From positions 1-9,235 of the forward strand of contig NCCR01000165.1 in NCBI GenBank assembly GCA_002279765.1: a DNA stretch of 9,235 nucleotides, given 5' to 3'. Both the position numbers and the translations under genes were made by a program. Below, piece by piece: positions 7,813 to 9,235 of this stretch (position 1 is its first letter; each line of letters begins with the position of its first letter). The DNA comes from Verrucomicrobia bacterium 12-59-8. Its GTDB lineage: Bacteria; Verrucomicrobiota; Verrucomicrobiae; Verrucomicrobiales; Verrucomicrobiaceae. The notes below the pieces were generated by a model. It was not told the DNA's origin and made no database searches. It saw only the letters and a list, made by a program, of their open reading frames with translations.

Positions 7813-7841
7813 ATGCTAGACGGAAAGACGTTCCGTGCCAA
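7813..7841 (-). promoter_or_regulatory. Sigma70-like promoter of the dehydratase gene, probably leaderless
   Basis: On the - strand, TTGGCA (7841-7836, one mismatch to TTGACA) and TAGCAT (7818-7813, four of six to TATAAT) are separated by exactly 17 bases. A start of transcription about seven bases after the -10 falls near 7806, so the mRNA would begin within about 0-5 bases of the ATG at 7803. This agrees with the absence of a Shine-Dalgarno sequence. The promoter must lie in this short stretch if the terminator just upstream works. Prediction by eye only. Confidence 0.55.
7820..7836. promoter_or_regulatory. Operator-like inverted repeat in the promoter spacer
   Basis: Perfect 6-base arms ACGGAA and TTCCGT are separated by 5 bases. 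The 17-base element fills the space between the predicted -35 and -10 boxes almost exactly and shares one base with the -35. A dimeric regulator binding here would block or reshape the promoter. The regulator is unknown, and arms this short could occur by chance. Confidence 0.4.
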
Positions 7842-7876
7842 AACAAAAGCTCCCGATCAGCGAACTGATCGGGAGC
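7840..7876 (-). terminator. Rho-independent terminator of the beta-barrel gene
   Basis: On the - strand a perfect 12-base stem (GCTCCCGATCAG, 7876-7865, pairing with 7860-7849) closes a TTCG tetraloop and is followed at once by the T-rich tract TTTTGTTTT (7848-7840). It lies 50 bases beyond the stop of the barrel gene at 7927. It has no T-tract in the + direction, so it acts for transcripts coming from the right. A small GGGC/GCCC hairpin (7907-7919) lies between it and the stop. The tract runs directly into the -35 box of the next promoter. Confidence 0.9.
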
Positions 7877-7926
7877 CCCAACTTAATAATCAGATATGTT
7901 TGAACAGGGCGTGAAGCCCCGACGAA

Positions 7927-8466
7927 TTAGAACGCGAAGCTGAGCTTGGTTCCCCAGTAGAACTCGTTGGCGACCGTGTTAAGGTTTTTGCGGAGCTCTC
8001 CGGACTGATTCAGTGCCACGTAGGTCGTCAGGGTGACGGACTTGGTGACCTTGATTGGCACAGCGACGGTGTAGAGCCAGTGGGTGAAGCCATGGGTCTT
8101 GGTGATGGGCGAATTACCATTGCTGTTGACTTTCGTCAGCACAGGGGAGCCGACACCGGTGTAGTAGTCGATGCCGTAGCCAGTGTTGAAGGAAGGCACA
8201 ATGCTAAGCCAGTCGGTGACTGCGAAGGTGTAATCAGCACCAAGCTGCATGTAGGAACCATTGACTCGGAAGTCATAGTAGTAACCAGCATAGATGTTGA
8301 AAGCACCGATCGGCACTGCCATGGTCCATCCAAGTTCACCGGCGCCTTTGATAGCGAATTCCGGTAGTGGGCTACTTTGAATTTCATGGTGCATGATGTG
8401 AATTTGTGAAGAACTTTGGAGGGTGAAGAAAAGACCAAAAGATTCAAACCAGCGGGCCTTCGACAT
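7927..8466 (-). CDS. C-terminal fragment of a porin-like outer-membrane beta-barrel protein, probably IS-truncated
   Basis: The 179-residue reading frame shows alternating amphipathic strands from about residue 44 (ELGWTMAVPIG, FNIYAGYYYDF, SYMQLGADYTFAV, WLSIVPSFNTGYG, HWLYTVAVPIKVT, SVTLTTYVAL, FYWGTKLSFAF). It ends in Phe, the usual C-terminal signature of outer-membrane barrels recognised by the Bam machinery. It resembles the last part of the roughly 250-300 residue porin-like proteins (TorF/MipA-like) of Verrucomicrobia, from general family knowledge. Only about seven strands are visible and there is no signal peptide: the first 25 residues, MSKARWFESFGLFF onward, look unlike a leader, and the ATG at 8466 lies inside a hairpin next to the transposase gene. 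I infer that the front of the gene was displaced by the insertion sequence and that this is a non-functional remnant. An internal ATG at 8394 is possible. An intrinsic terminator follows the stop. Confidence 0.65.
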   Translation of the reverse strand: MSKARWFESFGLFFTLQSSSQIHIMHHEIQSSPLPEFAIKGAGELGWTMAVPIGAFNIYAGYYYDFRVNGSYMQLGADYTFAVTDWLSIVPSFNTGYGIDYYTGVGSPVLTKVNSNGNSPITKTHGFTHWLYTVAVPIKVTKSVTLTTYVALNQSGELRKNLNTVANEFYWGTKLSFAF

Positions 8467-8482
8467 CGTTCAGAAGGCCGCT
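8451..8482. repeat. Imperfect inverted repeat at the 3' end of the transposase gene
   Basis: AGCGGGCCTTC (8451-8461) and GAAGGCCGCT (8473-8482) pair over ten bases with one bulged G around an 11-base loop. The element begins five bases beyond the transposase stop. On the - strand it is followed by T-rich but not continuous sequence. It may be the transposase terminator or a subterminal structure of the insertion sequence. It also contains the apparent start codon of the barrel fragment. Confidence 0.6.
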
Positions 8483-8486
8483 GCCC

Positions 8487-9235
8487 TCACACAGTCACCG
8501 CCTCCGGCTGCTGTGATTCCATCAATCCTACCAGTTCGGAAAGGCTCCAAACGTGATCCGAAAGGCCCGCAGCCATGGCAGGAGTGACGCGGGTAGATTG
8601 GTGAATGCGGCAGAAGTTGTAGTGGATGAAATGTAACGCCACGGCGTAGCGGTGATGATCGAGCTTCTTTGAAAACGCATTCGTAAGCCGGGTGAACCGA
8701 CGCATGCTCATCCTCATGGTGAGGTTCTGGCGTTCAACGTGAGAGGTGCAAATCAGTGAGGTGTCTGGCTGGCCCTGTATTGCCTCCTTGCGCGTCCCGA
8801 TAACTTCGCCGGGGCTGTAGCGGCCCGCTGGTGTGCTGTCACCGTAGATTTTAACCAGCATGCCGTAGTCCACATCACGGAAGGCCCAAGCGGCCTCTAC
8901 GGCGGTCAGGTAGGCTTTGTGGCCGTCACTGCTCAATTGCACGCGGTTGCGCAGGCGGGGAGCCAGGCCGCGCAGAAACTTGTATGCCGTCTCGGCAGTG
9001 CGGTCACCAACCCACCAGCGGGGAATCAGCTTCGTGTCTGGATCAATGGCAACCCACGTCCACACATCTCCGCGTCCTTCGCCCTTTTCCGCCTTTGGCA
9101 CGTTCTTTTCCTTGGCTCCGCAGAATGCCCAAATCTCATCGCATTGGATGCGCTCGCAGGGGAGGTTGACCATCGCCTTGTCAGCGAAGGCTTCGCATGC
9201 CATGCCGAGTTCAAGGGCGAGCCGCGAAACGGTTT
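8487..9235 (-). CDS. IS1-type DDE transposase, N-terminus beyond the window
   Basis: The frame stays open to the right edge (T-V-S-R-L-A-L-E-L-G precedes the internal ATG at 9203), so the true start and the rest of the helix-turn-helix DNA-binding domain lie outside. Counting from ATG 9203, the DDE catalytic residues are Asp22 (RIQCDEIW), Asp93 (SSDGHKAY) and Glu157 (HVERQN). Other family landmarks are DVWTWVAIDPDTKLIPRW, RLRNRVQL, LTMRMSMRRFTRLTNAFSKK and HFIHYNFCRIHQSTRVTPAMAAGL, matching the IS1-like transposases common in cyanobacteria and PVC bacteria. The enzyme cuts and joins the ends of its own element. The visible frame has no internal stop or frameshift, so the gene may be intact; whether the full element is complete cannot be judged here. 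Confidence 0.92.
   Translation of the reverse strand, partial: TVSRLALELGMACEAFADKAMVNLPCERIQCDEIWAFCGAKEKNVPKAEKGEGRGDVWTWVAIDPDTKLIPRWWVGDRTAETAYKFLRGLAPRLRNRVQLSSDGHKAYLTAVEAAWAFRDVDYGMLVKIYGDSTPAGRYSPGEVIGTRKEAIQGQPDTSLICTSHVERQNLTMRMSMRRFTRLTNAFSKKLDHHRYAVALHFIHYNFCRIHQSTRVTPAMAAGLSDHVWSLSELVGLMESQQPEAVTV

Larger units (their letters stand above)
8451..9235 (-). mobile_element. Insertion sequence of IS1 type, partial, one end visible
   Basis: The element is defined by the transposase gene plus the hairpin immediately after it. The exact boundary is not certain: the other end lies outside the window, so terminal inverted repeats and target duplication cannot be compared. The true end may lie anywhere from about 8395 to 8486. 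An A+T-rich stretch at 8401-8450 sits between the hairpin and clear barrel-coding sequence. Confidence 0.6.

Noticed and set aside
1..9235. CRISPR array, toxin-antitoxin pair, tRNA or rRNA
   Set aside because: No spaced direct repeats, small paired toxin/antitoxin genes or cloverleaf/rRNA-like conserved segments were seen on reading through the window.

Overview
The window looks like chromosomal DNA from a PVC-group bacterium, most likely a verrucomicrobium. The main reason is the tandem of a DUF1549/DUF1553 cytochrome-like protein and a Tat-exported DUF1501 protein, a pair typical of Planctomycetes and Verrucomicrobia. G+C is moderately high (about 60% in hand-counted lines), with a visible dip between about 8340 and 8460. 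The taxonomic call is inference from gene families; no rRNA or tRNA is present.

Left block (1-6120, + strand): five genes run in one direction. They are the 3' part of a DUF1549/DUF1553 (PSCyt2/PSD1) gene, a DUF1501 sulfatase-like gene, a small gene whose product resembles the archaeal CTP-dependent riboflavin kinase fold (DUF120), a secreted alpha/beta-hydrolase, and pdxA of vitamin B6 synthesis. Each of the first three junctions is a 4-base ATGA stop/start overlap, so the first four genes are almost certainly one translationally coupled operon. pdxA follows after 16 bases and is probably co-transcribed. The first two proteins and the esterase are predicted to act outside the cytoplasm, in breakdown or modification of an extracellular, probably carbohydrate-like, substrate (inference). 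The two remaining genes look cytoplasmic and linked to cofactors.

Middle block (6127-7876, - strand): an IlvD/Edd-family dehydratase converges on pdxA with only 6 bases between the stop codons. Its start is preceded by a very compact control region: a sigma70-like promoter with a 17-base spacer, an inverted repeat filling that spacer, and almost no room for a leader. Directly upstream is a strong intrinsic terminator belonging to the next gene.

Right block (7927-9235, - strand): a C-terminal outer-membrane beta-barrel fragment lies next to the 3' end of an IS1-type DDE transposase gene that runs off the right edge. The barrel fragment lacks a signal peptide and looks like a porin gene cut by the insertion sequence. 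A long imperfect hairpin lies between the two.

No CRISPR array, defence system or stable RNA gene was seen. The items most worth following up are the DUF120-like protein in a bacterial PSD1/DUF1501 operon, the apparently leaderless dehydratase promoter with its spacer palindrome, and the IS/porin junction.
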